Under the pieces are notes generated by a model that saw only the letters and a list, made by a program, of their open reading frames with translations, was not told the DNA's origin and did not search any database. A program made the position numbers and the translations under genes. From Copromyces sp. CBS 386.78 (taxonomy: Eukaryota > Ascomycota > Sordariomycetes > Sordariales > Sordariaceae), in contig MU839118.1 of the NCBI GenBank assembly GCA_030685235.1, positions 186,001 to 250,000 of the forward strand: a DNA stretch of 64,000 bases. Reading direction: 5' to 3'. This document shows, in pieces, positions 1 to 11,900 of this stretch; position 1 is the stretch's first letter; each line of letters opens with the position of its first letter.

Positions 1-1015
1 GCCATCACAGTCGAGGGCTACTAACAAGTCGAACTAAAAGGGTAAGTCGGTCCGTTATCACCCTGCTGTTACTACTGGAACCGGAAGGAATAACAAAGCT
101 CTGCATTAGATCTGATCTAGTCGGGTCCTTCCGAGCCCAGATGATGCCGTTTATCTTGGTAGGATTCACCTCTTTCCTGATGCGGTGCCGTGGATTTTGC
201 GTGTGCCCCTATTGTGCATTTGACGTTGTTTGCGAGCAGTTGTCGATCGGAATACAGACTGGAGAAAGGGGGCTATAACACAGGCCTGGCAGTCACTAAC
301 GAGCACTAAAATGTCGGCGGATTTTCAGGCCGCGCATGTGCTGGCCAATGGGGCTCGAGGTCGCCGGCGCTTAACGGCATCCGCCATGGTCCAACAACAC
401 ACACTGAAGGGAGATTTCGAGCCAAGTGTGCCTCGCTGCTCTTCGTTGATTCGCCAATGGGCCGTTTACTTCTGAAGATGGCATAGGCTTTTTCTACTTT
501 GCTGCTTCGCCTCTTTGACCTCCACGCCCGCATCTTGAATCCGGAAGTTGACCTCTCAAACGGCCCCCTAATCCCGGCCCCCTAACGGCTGAATGGAGAA
601 GGATCCACACCGGGCCCGAAACCGCGGCCCGGAAATGGGAGCCCGTTGAGGGCCCCGGACCCCACTGCCGCAAGGCGATGCTCCTGCAAAAGTTCACGAC
701 CGAATAGTGCACAACACGACACTCAGCTCGACCCGGGAGACTGGTTTGATGGGTGTTTTTGAAGAGGCCCTTGAGGGGCACCTGGGTGTCGTGATGGAAA
801 ACATACCGGGTTCATGGACTGTCACCAGGGCATCGGTTGGGGGCACATGCTATCGGTTCCTTGAGCAGGACTCCAATGTCGTCACATTTGGCTGCTCAGC
901 CGGATGTTGACCTCCTTGTCGACTGCCGGGTCTGTGGTCGAGACGGACTGTGAGGCGGATTGTGCCCATGACATTGGCACACTGGCGGCCGTTGACAAGG
1001 TGTGGAAGGGTGACT

Positions 1016-1022
1016 TATAAAG
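1016..1022 (+). promoter_or_regulatory. TATA-like box of the small cysteine-rich gene
   Basis: The heptamer TATAAAG lies about 250 bp upstream of the ATG at 1273. With transcription starting some 30 bp downstream, the ATGs at 1030 and 1042 would fall outside the mRNA. No other ATG is seen before 1273. This supports the short protein start. It is inferred from the motif and its position only. Confidence 0.45.
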
Positions 1023-1272
1023 AGGCATCATGAAGCCGGTCATGGAGGTTGGAGGGAAGGCATTCAGATCAGCATCTGTCTTGACGGTCTTCAGTCGACA
1101 AGAGCAACAACGGCTTCACTCGAGTATATCATCTTACCTGACTCCTCGGCAAGATTATCACTCGGCAAGACCTCGACATCTTCACTCCTGCAAACCTCAG
1201 CTTCAGAGCCCTCGGATTACCACTCACCTCATACACCAACTCTCCAATACAAACAACAAGTCAACAGTCACA

Positions 1273-1473
1273 ATGTGCAACTGGGAGCAGACCAAGTTCG
1301 AGGCGTGCAAGCACACCGAGACCAAGCGGATGGCCTACTCGTGCGCCATCTACACGAGGCATACGTATGGAGAATGCCGGTTCGATCCCAAGAAGAGCAA
1401 GGTGTTTACCGTCATCAGCTACGGCAACTGCAAGGAGTGTTCGGAGATGTTCAACAAATATGTAAATTTCTGA
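1273..1473 (+). CDS. Small cysteine-rich protein, function unknown (66 aa)
   Basis: This encodes a 66-residue protein beginning MCNWEQTKF. It has six cysteines at about residues 2, 12, 24, 35, 53 and 56, and ends with a C-x2-C pair. The spacing resembles a widespread group of short uncharacterised ascomycete proteins that look like small metal-binding folds; that resemblance is from memory. There is no signal peptide or membrane segment, so a cytosolic or nuclear protein is likely. The start at 1273 is chosen because it has a good fungal context (CACAATG) and is the first ATG downstream of the TATA-like box. The reading frame stays open upstream to an ATG at 1030, but that extension reads like leader sequence. 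A GTAAAT near 1460 could be a splice donor, so a longer C-terminus is possible. No function can be assigned. Confidence 0.6.
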   Translation: MCNWEQTKFEACKHTETKRMAYSCAIYTRHTYGECRFDPKKSKVFTVISYGNCKECSEMFNKYVNF

Positions 1474-2292
1474 GGGACGTGGTACCTGTGGTGGTTTGGT
1501 TTTCCCTTAGCTGGTTGTTTTATTAGTAGGTGGGTGTTCACTCCATATGGCACTCACTCGGTGTTCAAGCTGTTAATGATTTCCACAGTTCAGTTACCAG
1601 ACAGACAGCTTTCTTTCGACAGGCCACTTGATGTGGTTCTCCTGTTGGGTCCATGGACCCATGCAGCTGTTTTTTTCTTTTTTTCTTTCTCAAAACAACA
1701 AAAAAGAAAGGCTCAAAACCACATCAACTTGCACACCGGCATACAACCATCGGCCCTACACCTGTCACCCACCGCTTAGCAAGCCACACAACAGTTGCGA
1801 GTGATATTCGATTCACTGCACGCACCCAAGTATTGCGAAAATGAGGGAAGACAATAGGCGGAACAATGGATGTTCGACGGCTTGATAATCGCTTCATGCC
1901 GCATATCATCCATCCATAAAGGTACCATCTCTTAAGGAGAAGTTGTTTGGTTTGTTTCAACACGATCTCGACAATGGGAGGAAGGAAGGAACATGGGGAC
2001 CTAGGTGTGTAAGGTATACACCTTGTGTGCGTTTGGCTAAGGTATCTACCTACCTTACCGTTTGGTATTTCGCTTCTTGTATTTACTTTTTTTTTTTTTT
2101 TTTTTGCGTCAAATGTTTCAATTTCCCCCTTTTTCTCCTACATGGTATGCCAAGATGACGACAAGGTCGCATTTTTCATGTTCTTCGTTACGATGGACAT
2201 ACACATCCGAGCTGTCTGTCCAATCTATATCATCAGACTCAAGCCTCAAGGTCCCAAGAATTCAAGTTCCCGCTTCGCCGCTTTCGCCTAAA

Positions 2293-2340
2293 CGTGCAAA
2301 CGTGCAAACGTGCAAACGTGCAAACGTGCAAACGTGCAAA
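2293..2340. repeat. 8-bp tandem repeat, six copies
   Basis: The unit CGTGCAAA occurs six times in perfect tandem. The period is not a multiple of three and it lies in spacer DNA. Confidence 0.9.
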
Positions 2341-2721
2341 CGCAACTCGCAATGGCGTGCATCGATGACTCGCATCGCATGAGAATCAGGCACGTGTGTA
2401 CCTAACTATAGAGGTAACTTTGCAAACACGCGTCCTAACCGATATCCGACGTCTTGGTTACCAACCAGCCTGTTGGTGATTGATTCTGTGACAGTGGTGG
2501 CACTGGGTGAGTTCCTCCTGGCTGTGGCAGCCTGCGTGGTTCTTCACGGTAACGACTGGACGGACGGTCGGTAGTGTAAGCAACGGAATTTGCTCAAAAG
2601 ACTGGAGGACATGCATGCTATCTGGTATGTCATGTCATGTCATGTTATATCATGTTATGCTCACCGCCATATACCCGCCGTTGCATCCATCCATCCATCC
2701 ATCTCGTCTTACGCTGGCTAG

Positions 2722-2785
2722 GTGGTAAGAGTAAGACTATTTGGTACCTGTTAGTGGTAAGAGTAAGACTATTTGGTACCTGTCT
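2722..2785. repeat. 32-bp tandem duplication
   Basis: A 32-bp segment starting GTGGTAAGAGTAAGACTA is repeated at 2722 and 2754. The copies are nearly identical, so the duplication is recent. Confidence 0.85.
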
Positions 2786-2887
2786 AACTGGCTTACTGTT
2801 TGGTTAGGTGGTTACCTCTAGGTATCATCGCTTGGCACGAGACTTGCATATTAGGTAGGTACTTTTTTTCTCGGGGAGTATTCTAGG

Positions 2888-2913
2888 TGGAAGTGGAAGT
2901 GGAAGTGGAAGTG
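2888..2913. repeat. GTGGAA hexanucleotide repeat
   Basis: About four tandem copies of GTGGAA in non-coding DNA. Confidence 0.75.
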
Positions 2914-3832
2914 CAACTAAGTGGCCAAGTAAGGTACCTTACCTCGATGGGATTACATCAGATCCAGTCGCATCCCCTTCACACCATCTTCATCTCTAGG
3001 TATGAATGGCATTATGTATGCTACCGTTCTGGCAGAGTGGCAGAGTGGATAAAACAGTCTGTCTGTGGACATGACGGACGCCAGGGGTCGATGGTCGCAC
3101 AAAAACGTGCGCGGCCTTATGTTGACGAGGTGACGTGTCACAAACTCACAAAGTGACAACCTTCCCATAATACGAATTCCCAAAGGTTTTGTTCTACCCT
3201 AAGACACGGGCAAGACATGGACAAGGCCCATTTTCGACAGTCTATTTAGGATACAAATTTGACTTAGGTACCTTCCTAGTAATGAGAACTATAAAAAAAA
3301 ATAAAAAAATAAAAGGCGATGGTGTCCAGACTGATTGACCACTAATGAGTTCCAGTTTTGAGCATAAGAGATACGAGACTAGTTCTTACCTACATTCTTT
3401 TACCGAACCGAACCGGACTGGATTACGGCAGAACTGTATGGTAGACGTAGGTGGTTTTGTTTTCTAGTATGGGTGAGCGCAACTTCACTTTGGTTCTTTG
3501 TTAGTATGTAGTCCATTCAAGAGCAAATCAAAGCATTGCGATCAGCACCGTTCGGCAAAACCAACCAGACATATCAGCACCACTAGTGCGTGCTGAATAA
3601 GGTAAGGTACCTGACCCTCGGCGGCGGCAGGTGTATTCCATCCAGCACGGGGACGGCTGGGGTTTAATAACACACCTCCTCGAAGCAAGAGGACGTACAA
3701 ATGAGTGGTAAGGTCAGGCAGGTACCAAGTTAAGTAATCCTTTCTTGTACTTTCTACCACTTCTAGTGACATCCACGGTTTTTTTTTTTTTTTTTTGTGT
3801 TTTTTGCCTTTATGTTCCTCAGGCACATACCT

Positions 3833-3835
<3 letters not shown>

Positions 3836-3870
<35 letters not shown>

Positions 3871-3876
3871 AACACA
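3836..3876. repeat. CA-rich microsatellite
   Basis: An ACATAC run passes into a CA dinucleotide repeat. A run of T lies just upstream at 3779-3796. Confidence 0.85.
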
Positions 3877-4311
3877 CCGAACTATGCGAACTATGACATC
3901 GCCTAGACAACGAAAGAACGGGATTAGCCACTGTCATGTCTGTCTCCCTTGCGTAGAGGTATCAACCCGTCACGCCATCAACATGTCAGGTACTGTAATG
4001 CCTACCTTATTTCCGTAGCTAAGGTATACATGGTAGGTAGTGTAGAGGTATACCTGTAAGTCCGAAATGGGTAAGTACCTTGCAGGGCCGTGTAAAGTAC
4101 ATACCTTTTTCATCTCTCTGATGTACCTACCATCTCTCTGGTGTACCTACCCAGGAGCCTAGATAAGTTAGGTATGTGTAACACCGGACTGGAGATACCT
4201 TATGTATCGTGTGGGTTGGTACACGATGTATTACGTGCTGGGGCTGGCGAGCCGGATTGAAACTCAACAACGCAGGTGCTGAGGCCGGGGCTAGGATGGG
4301 GCTGTGGTTTT

Positions 4312-4486
4312 GGGGGGGGGGGGGGGGGGGGGGGCGGAGGGGTGTGAGATAGTTCGTGTTTTTATGTTAGGTAGATGTAGGTTACGGTTCTTTGTTGGGG
4401 TGGGGGTGGNNNNNNNNNNCCCCGCCCCGCGCCCCCGCCCCCCCCCCCCCCCCGCCCCGCCCCCCCCCCCCCCCCCCCCCCCCCCC
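4312..4486. other. Assembly gap between G and C homopolymers
   Basis: A run of 23 G (4312-4334) and further G-rich DNA lead into exactly ten N at 4410-4419. A C-rich tract follows at 4420-4486. The N block is a placeholder, so the true length and sequence here are unknown. The flanks could form G-quadruplex or hairpin structures. Open frames across it on either strand are low-complexity artefacts. Confidence 0.9.
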
Positions 4487-7400
4487 AGAACTGTCATTGA
4501 GAGTACGTTTTTTTAGGTAAGGTACATGTAGTTTCCGGTTCTTTGTTTGGTTCGGGGATGTAGGTCATCGAACTATCGAAGTCGCCGTTAGTTCACTTCA
4601 CTGTTCGGAGCCGAGATCGTTCCCATTATTTCCGGCTGCTACCTTACCTACATGTGGCCGGGCTGTTGGTAACTTGAAGGATTCCAGAAACTTGGGAAAG
4701 AAAATCCTGGTGAGCTGGAACAACAATGGAACACAGGGAGACGGGAAAAGTGTCGGAAGCGGACCTTGTTCTCTGGTCCTTGTCGGGACCGACGGGACTT
4801 GGAACAGTGAGTTGGGACCTTGGATGCTACTTGACGTTTCCTGTTTTGGTTCAATGTTCTTCGCTTAATCTTCGGACTGGACACATCTGAGTGACACGGT
4901 ATTGTGAGTGAGTGATGTGAAGTTCCAATGCTTCGTTTGGGTTCCTTCAGTGACAAGTCGAGTTTGAGTCCCTGCTTCCGAACCATGTTACTGGTCACTA
5001 GTTAGTTACTAGTTCTAGCTTCGGTGCCGTCGTATGTGGACGCCATGCTAACTGGGAGGACATCCAATCCTGGGTCAAGAAAGGGAATTGGCACCGTCAC
5101 TCCGCAGCCATGACCTACAGGAAGGCCAACTAGTCTAATGCACGCAAGGGAACAGGCGGGATATCATGTGAGTGAACGTACATACGTAGCTATCATGCAG
5201 TGAGACTCCAGAGCTGGGCCAAGGGGGTATGTCGGCCGTGTGTTGCTTCCCCAGGGTTTGGTTGTTTAAGCCGACGTTCCATCGTCCAAGCCCGGGCATA
5301 AGTCATGTTTCTGAAATCTGATCAAGTGTGCGGAGAGCAAGAACAGGGTTAGTGGCTACTATGTATAGCCTTCTCTGATACAAATAGTCGGATCGAGGAG
5401 TGAGACCCTGTTTGTGATGACGACGACCTAACCCTTTCAAAGAACTTCTATAGGCCACGGGGTGAATCGGCTAAGGTATCACTTGTTGAAGAAGAAGAAG
5501 AAGTGTTGAAAAGGAGCTGTAAGAAAAGCTATACCGAGTTAAGAAGGAAGTCTACATGCTATGCCTGGTTCACTTTTTTCGATGTCGGAACCGGAAGCAG
5601 GGCTAACCCGATGAAGGGAAGCTGGCTTCACGTGGTAAGTCAGTAGTGTACAGTTAGTGCGGAACTGCACAGACAAGGACATGGACATGGGAGTAGGAGG
5701 GACAAGGGATGTATCCGGTAACGGTAGGTAGTGCAGTGTACCTGCGCCGCGCATCCTTGCCTACCATGGCTCCGCCGAGTTTGTTCGAGGAGACGAATGC
5801 GAATCTGGTTTGGACAAGACGAACTGAGCATTGAGAAACAGGAAGGATTTCAAGGAACCTACCTAGGTTTGTGGCGTTCGTCGGAAAGACAAGACAAGGG
5901 GCTTTAGCCGCAAGCCCCTTCAACAACTGGACTCCAACATAAAGTGTGTTGTACATGGAAGGATGAGAATGGTATTGTTGAAAACGTGTTATGGCTTGAT
6001 GGATGATGATCCCGGTGGCTGGTGGTGGCCGGTGGTGCCGACGTTCAGTTTTTTTCTTTTTTCGTTCCTTAATAGACTAATAGATGGCGTCTTTTGTTGT
6101 GGCTTGACAAGGAAGTTATGGGAATTTCCGTTCGGTGCCCGGTGGCTGTTCAGGTGGCATGGATGGCAGGCGGAACGACAAGCGGTTCCGTAGGTGTTAG
6201 TGTCCGGCCCTCTCATTCAGTCAATGAGAATTCACATGTTATAGCATTCATCCAGACACACAGGGCTTGAAAGCTTGGCTTCAGCTCGCTATGGTTACTA
6301 GAGGTAAATGGCTAACTGGCTACCGGGCTTTTGGGGTGTTTGATGCGCTGGAACCGACCGATCACGATAAGTCTCTTCCCCGCCCGTTGGTCTCGGGATA
6401 AGGCAGCCGTTTCAGCCAGCATACCTATCGCTTCTTTTTCGGTGTGGTGGTGGTGGCGGTCGGTGATGGTGGTGGTGGACATGCATTTGGTTCTAACTTT
6501 GGAACTCTCTCGAGTTGCTTTTTAGCTTTGCCTGTCTTCCACTTTCGTAGTGTAGATATGGAAGGGTTTCCCCCTGGGGTTTCAGGGATTTTCTTTGCGG
6601 AGAATCCACCTAGCTAGCGGAATATGGCCCGTAAGTCTTCTTTTCTTGTTTTTCTTCTTTTCCCCCTGTTTCAACCTATGCATGTGTGTTCTGCTGCTGT
6701 CAAAAAATTCGAGGCTACCTAGCGTAGGATGGATGATGTTCCGCGGTTTCTTAGTTGCATACCTTACATAGGTGATCACCAAGGTACACTAACGGTCCAG
6801 CAGGACAGGCGTATCCGAGCCACTGGGTTTTCCACAGACCTGGCACAACCTCAAAAAGGTATCATCCGTCATTACTTTGCAGGGGTTTATTGTAGTGTAC
6901 CGCGCGATCCCACCGCGTCATTCTTGGTACCCATGTCCCTTACGGCATCTTTTGCGTCGCTTTCCGGGCTGGTGTGTCGTGTGGTGGATTGCAAATAAAC
7001 TTGATCCCATTTTTCTGTCCCTCCCTTCTTGTCAACTTGGATCTGTCAATCCGTTCTCTTCTTCTTCTTCTTTTTTTTTGTTCCCTCCTTCTTCTTCAGT
7101 GTTACGCCCGTGTTCGGCGAACTCAACCGAGAGAGTTGGGTTGCATTGATCACACTTTCTGGTGTAGCACCAAGCAACATAGGTATCAATGAGACACTAC
7201 ACCACCCTGGGGAAAAGGAGGTGGATGGATGCGATAGATGGATCCGTGGGTGTGAGTGGGCGAGTGGGTGTCAACGAGGAAGGGGGAAAGGGACTGGACG
7301 ACACACACGCACGCACGCACACACCAAAGACTCTCCGTCATGGCGCCTGGCGCTTGCGCTTGTTGCTGAATGGCAGTGTCGAGTAAAGAAAGAGGTGGTG

Positions 7401-7821
7401 TGACCAAGCATGCCATCTCCTGTTGCGACTGAGGGAGAGTGAGTGATCGTCATCCGATGCCCGCCATGGCCTTTTTCCTTTCGTTGATAGAGTCGTATTC
7501 TTCACCGTAACTTGTGCCGTCATGCTTCTGTGCCAAAAGTTCCCAACCGTAGTAGGGTGACATGATGAAGTTCCATTGGCATCACCCATGTCGCGTCTGC
7601 TTGGACCCGAAACTCTGGGTGACCAGTGATGATGAGTTTCTCTCTGCATCCGTCGTGGGTTGATCACGAACGGTGTCACGCTTGCGGCACCAACAGTGAT
7701 TTGGGGTTTGATGATTAGCAAGCCAAGACCAAGATTTGGCAAAGAGAGGCTAGAAAGAGAGACGGACTGATGGCGGACGGGGAAAAAGCATACCTAGCAA
7801 CATGCCCGTTACAGCCAGACA

Positions 7822-7895
7822 GGCCCACGGCCACTTCCATGTCCATGTCCATGTCCATTTCCATGTCCCCATGACCATGACCATGTCCATGACCC
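7822..7895. repeat. CATGTC/CATGAC imperfect hexanucleotide repeat
   Basis: Repeated CATGTC, CATTTC and CATGAC hexamers give His-Val or Met-Thr type low-complexity translations on both strands. It is simple sequence, not a gene. Confidence 0.7.
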
Positions 7896-8216
7896 CAAAC
7901 GTGCCATGCCCGCCGCCATGCCCGGAACAAGCCCGCGCGCGCAGCCGTGAAGGGATGCCCGGCCTGTGCTGGTTCTGTCTTGTTCTCGGCTTTGTGCAAG
8001 TCCACAGTGGGCTTCGTATGAGAAATTGTTGCCAAAAAGATCGCTATGACGCCCGGGCGGGACAGGGGGGTCCAGATCCTTCATAGCTCGGCTCCCGGTC
8101 GTGAAACAGAGCAGGACCAGGGTGACAGCAGGGTTGAGCAAAGGGCCTGGAAGCACCTACCTATTTGGGATCACCGCTTTCTTCCAGATTGTCTGCGGCA
8201 GAGACGTTGGCTTCCT

Positions 8217-8219
<3 letters not shown>

Positions 8220-8255
<36 letters not shown>
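8220..8255. repeat. Poly-T tract (36 T)
   Basis: An uninterrupted run of 36 T in the spacer just before the retrotransposon. Length in the assembly may be inexact. Confidence 0.9.
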
Positions 8256-8256
<1 letters not shown>

Positions 8257-8637
8257 ATGGGAGATGGTTTGGGTAGGGCTGAGGATGGTTGGTGTCTGGT
8301 GCCAAAGTAAACAAACACTGAATGGACTCGGTCTTTGTGTGGATCATTGCATCGGCATGGCATCGCATCGCGCTCGCAATTAGTGTTCGGTCGGCAGCAC
8401 GGGAATTTCTGCGTTTGATCCGCCGCGGTTTCTTTATTTATTTTTTTACAAGATGTTTCCAAGGAGAATTTGCAGGCAAAGTGGGTTGTTTTGAAGGTAT
8501 TGACATCGTCATCCGAACGACTGACCCCTGAGCGTTACCGGGTTGGACGGGTAGAGGTTTGTAGGCCGAAGTGGACTTGTGGTCGTGCACTAACAGATGT
8601 TGCTACCAATCGCAGAAACCGCTGGTAGCGGAGATAG

Positions 8638-8812
8638 TGTCAGATTGTAGGGTGGAGATCTCGACCAGATGAGGCGAGTCCCAGTCACCTGATTAAGGTC
8701 TTGGCATTTCCGGGATACCCGAGCACCCCCCAGAGCTTCTGGAGCGGATCAGATCATACAGCCAGTTTCTAGACAGTTCAATCAACCAGATCACACACTA
8801 GTAAATCTGACA
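8638..8812 (+). repeat. 5' LTR of the copia element
   Basis: It starts TGTCAGATT and ends AATCTGACA, giving canonical TG...CA ends with a 9-bp terminal inverted repeat. Its base composition is normal, unlike the interior. It differs from the 3' LTR at 12 of 175 positions, 11 of them transitions. Confidence 0.93.
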
Positions 8813-8932
8813 ATTAACAGTCTGATACGCGCATTACCCATCAATTACCTATCAATATGACGATTAGCAATAATTAACAGTCTGATACGCGTATTACCTA
8901 TTAATTACCTATCAATACGACGATTAGCATTA
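8813..8932 (+). repeat. 60-bp tandem duplication in the element leader
   Basis: Two 60-bp units follow the 5' LTR directly, each starting ATTAACAGTCTGATACGCG. They differ at a few positions, mostly transitions. They cover the place where the primer-binding site should be. I could not match that site to a particular tRNA. Confidence 0.8.
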
Positions 8933-8964
8933 ATTAATAGTTAACAATTAATTAAACTAATACG

Positions 8965-11900
8965 ATGTCTCTTTTAAAGATTAGTAACGATACTAAGGAG
9001 AATATCGCCTACTTTAAAGATAGTAATAATTAGATCCGCTAGGAGCCTATACTTTAGTTAAAATATAATTCGGATACTTTTAAAGAATAGATCCAAAGCA
9101 AGATTGAGAGACCTACAATACCGAAATAGCCTAATCTTAATTAATACCCTATTATTAAAGAAGTAAAGGTATGGATTAAAGCTATTAAAATCGAATTTAA
9201 TAATTTTAATAACGGAACCGTCGTCTAAATTAATTTAAACGAAGTAATTTAAAGAATTCTTCCTACCGAACCTAGAGAATATAATAAAATAATTTTCGAT
9301 ACCCTCATTACCGAAGCGGATTTATTTAATAAGGAATTCTTCAAACTAGAGTTCACGCTTTATCTTAATAATAAGAAAGATTAAAAGGAATTTGTAGCTA
9401 GCGATAAGGCTATACGTGCCTAAATAAAATTATTAATTAACTACGGTCTATAAAATAGTACTATAAAAGAGGAATAGGAGACTAATAAGTAATATAAAAG
9501 ATTTAAAACTATAACTAACTATAAAATAGTCGATAAATAAATTAAAGTTCGGAAGTAGTACTAAGAAACCGTTACCGTACTTACAAAGGAACTTAAGAAT
9601 TAAAGTAATTAATTTTAAGCTTAGTTTACCGTAATAAATAACAATTAAATAATAAGTATTAGAAAAATTAAAGTCCTTAATTCTTAGTATATCAATTTTA
9701 TTAACGCAGTTAAAATTTTACGCTTTAAATAGTATAAAGGTATTTAGAAATTTAATAAAGAAATAGCCGTTGGGACTCTTACCTTTATAAAAGTATATAA
9801 GGACTTTAAAAAATATAGTATTGACTCTATAAAACGCAAGGTACTTCCTAAGGGAAAATATTGTAATACCTTTAGCGCTAGCGAAATTAATATTAAATTT
9901 AATAATTAGAAATTTATATTTAATAATAATTACAATAAAAATACTTATAATAAGGACGCTCGTTAAAAAAGTAAGAATAATAAGAAGTTTATAATTATTA
10001 GGCCTAAGGGTACTATATTTAGGAAAAGAAAGTACTAGTTGGATATATCCGAATTTTAAACGTATAAGAAATTTAATCTCCCTATATATAGAATATGCGA
10101 AAAATCCCTATATACCCTTAAAGAGTATTAATATATTAATTTAAGCGCTAAATCTAAGAGGGTTACTAGGTTAAACCCTTATACCCGTCGCATCGTTAAA
10201 GAAAATTTCGTAAAAGACTTAGAGTTTACTAGAGAAGTAGAGTGTATTGCGGTCGAAAATAGTAGAGAGGAAAAGGTATTTGAGAAATAAGAAAATACGT
10301 AATTATCCGACGTAAGTCGCAATATTACTTATAGAACGACTTTTTAAATTAGTAGGGCGTATTAAATTAGGGAAGAAATTTATCCCTTTAAAAATTTAAC
10401 GATTTTTAATTTTAATAATTTACTTTATATCTTTAATAAAATTATTTATTTCCTTTACTTTCGTTATACTAATCTAAATGATTATATATAGGTTAGAAAT
10501 ATTTAAATAGCGATTAAAGGGTTTAGGGAGGTTAACGTCGTTATTAGAGGAAAGAACGGTCTTTTAAAACTACAGCTAAAAAAAGTCGCCTTCTACCCTA
10601 ATTTCGCTACTAATTTCGTCTCCTATATTTAATTACGAAGGTAAGGTTTCTACTAGGATTATTACCTTCCTAATAATTGTTTAAAGAAAGTTAATAGATT
10701 ATTCTTTTATTATTTGAATACTATTTATAACTAAACGGTTATAGAAACTATCCCCCTTTCGTTTACTAGAACTTCGTTCGTAATACGTCGATACGAAATT
10801 ACTTCCTATATTCGATACCTATCTAAATAGATAGTAGATATTTAGTATTTACAATTCGGGTATTTAAGATTACAAGTATTCGACTATCTATAAAACGTTA
10901 ATGGGGTACGGATCCGCGGTATATTATTAGTTAAATGCAATGCGTATACTATAGTAAAAATTAAGCGATAGGTTTATTATATACTTAGAGACTGTAGTTA
11001 TAGATTAAGGGAGAAATTCGTAGCGGATTTCTTCGAATTTAATAAAGGAAATAATAGGGTTAGATATCTCTTCTTTATTATATATTGCTAGTCTAATTAT
11101 ATTTAGGACTATTACTTATTTAATCGTTAAGCGATTACTATTAGTATTACGCTAGTATCCTATATTGATATATTTAAATAACGGTATAATATTAGTATTA
11201 AAACTTTCGAATTTAATAACGAATTTATAAATAATGAGATTTAATAAAGATTATTATAACGAGGAACGATAATTAAACTTTTTATTCCTAATATATAAAT
11301 ATAGAATAATAAGGTAAAACGTTTAGGGGGTATAGTTAAGGAAAGATATAATACTATATTAATAAGTTCGAAATTTCTAATTGACTTATAGTTAAAAATT
11401 ACTACTGTAGTTATTTATTTTATTAATAGATCCCCTTAGTACCTTTACAATTAGAAATCTCTATTTAAATAATTTTATACTTATATTGCTCAATAATATA
11501 ATTATTAAGAGGTACGTAAATTAAATTTAAATTACTTTAAAGTCTATAGTTATAAGGCCTTTACAATAACGAATACCGCCTAGAAGAAAGAGAAGCGGCG
11601 TTAGAAGTATTTGCTTAAGGTATAGATAAGTTTCTTCATTAATTATTTAACGACCTTAATCTACTGTATATAAAATCTATATATAAACCGGATTATTTAG
11701 ATTAGAAATGTAATTTTTAACGAAGAAATTACGTATAACCTAAATTTCAAAAAGCTAAAAGAGGATTTATAAATTAATAGCGAAGAGTTAGCGAATTTAC
11801 TTAATAAATTCAACGAACTATATAGTTAATCTTCGGGGGTATCCGAACTATTAAAGAGAGAAGGCTACGGCCTATAAAACGATATTAATAATGGTAATAT

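Larger units (their letters stand above)
1474..8632. other. Gene-poor spacer with simple repeats
   Basis: No convincing gene is seen in this 7.2 kb. The open frames are short, overlap on both strands and run through homopolymers or microsatellites. The left half has many short AGGTAGGT/ACCTACCT and GGTACC-type motifs, common in Neurospora-type intergenic DNA. Unannotated non-coding transcripts cannot be excluded from sequence alone. Confidence 0.6.

Noticed and set aside
1030..1272. N-terminal extension of the small cysteine-rich protein
   Set aside because: The ATG at 1030 is only 14 bp from the TATA-like box, and the extra 81 residues look like translated leader.
2293..2340. CRISPR-like array
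   Set aside because: Plain 8-bp tandem repeat without spacers. No CRISPR array is seen anywhere, as expected for a eukaryote.
3542..3937. 131-codon minus-strand frame
   Set aside because: It consists largely of a Cys-Val run from a CA microsatellite and a Lys run from poly-T.
4291..4516. Glycine- and proline-rich frames on both strands
   Set aside because: They run through homopolymers and an N gap.
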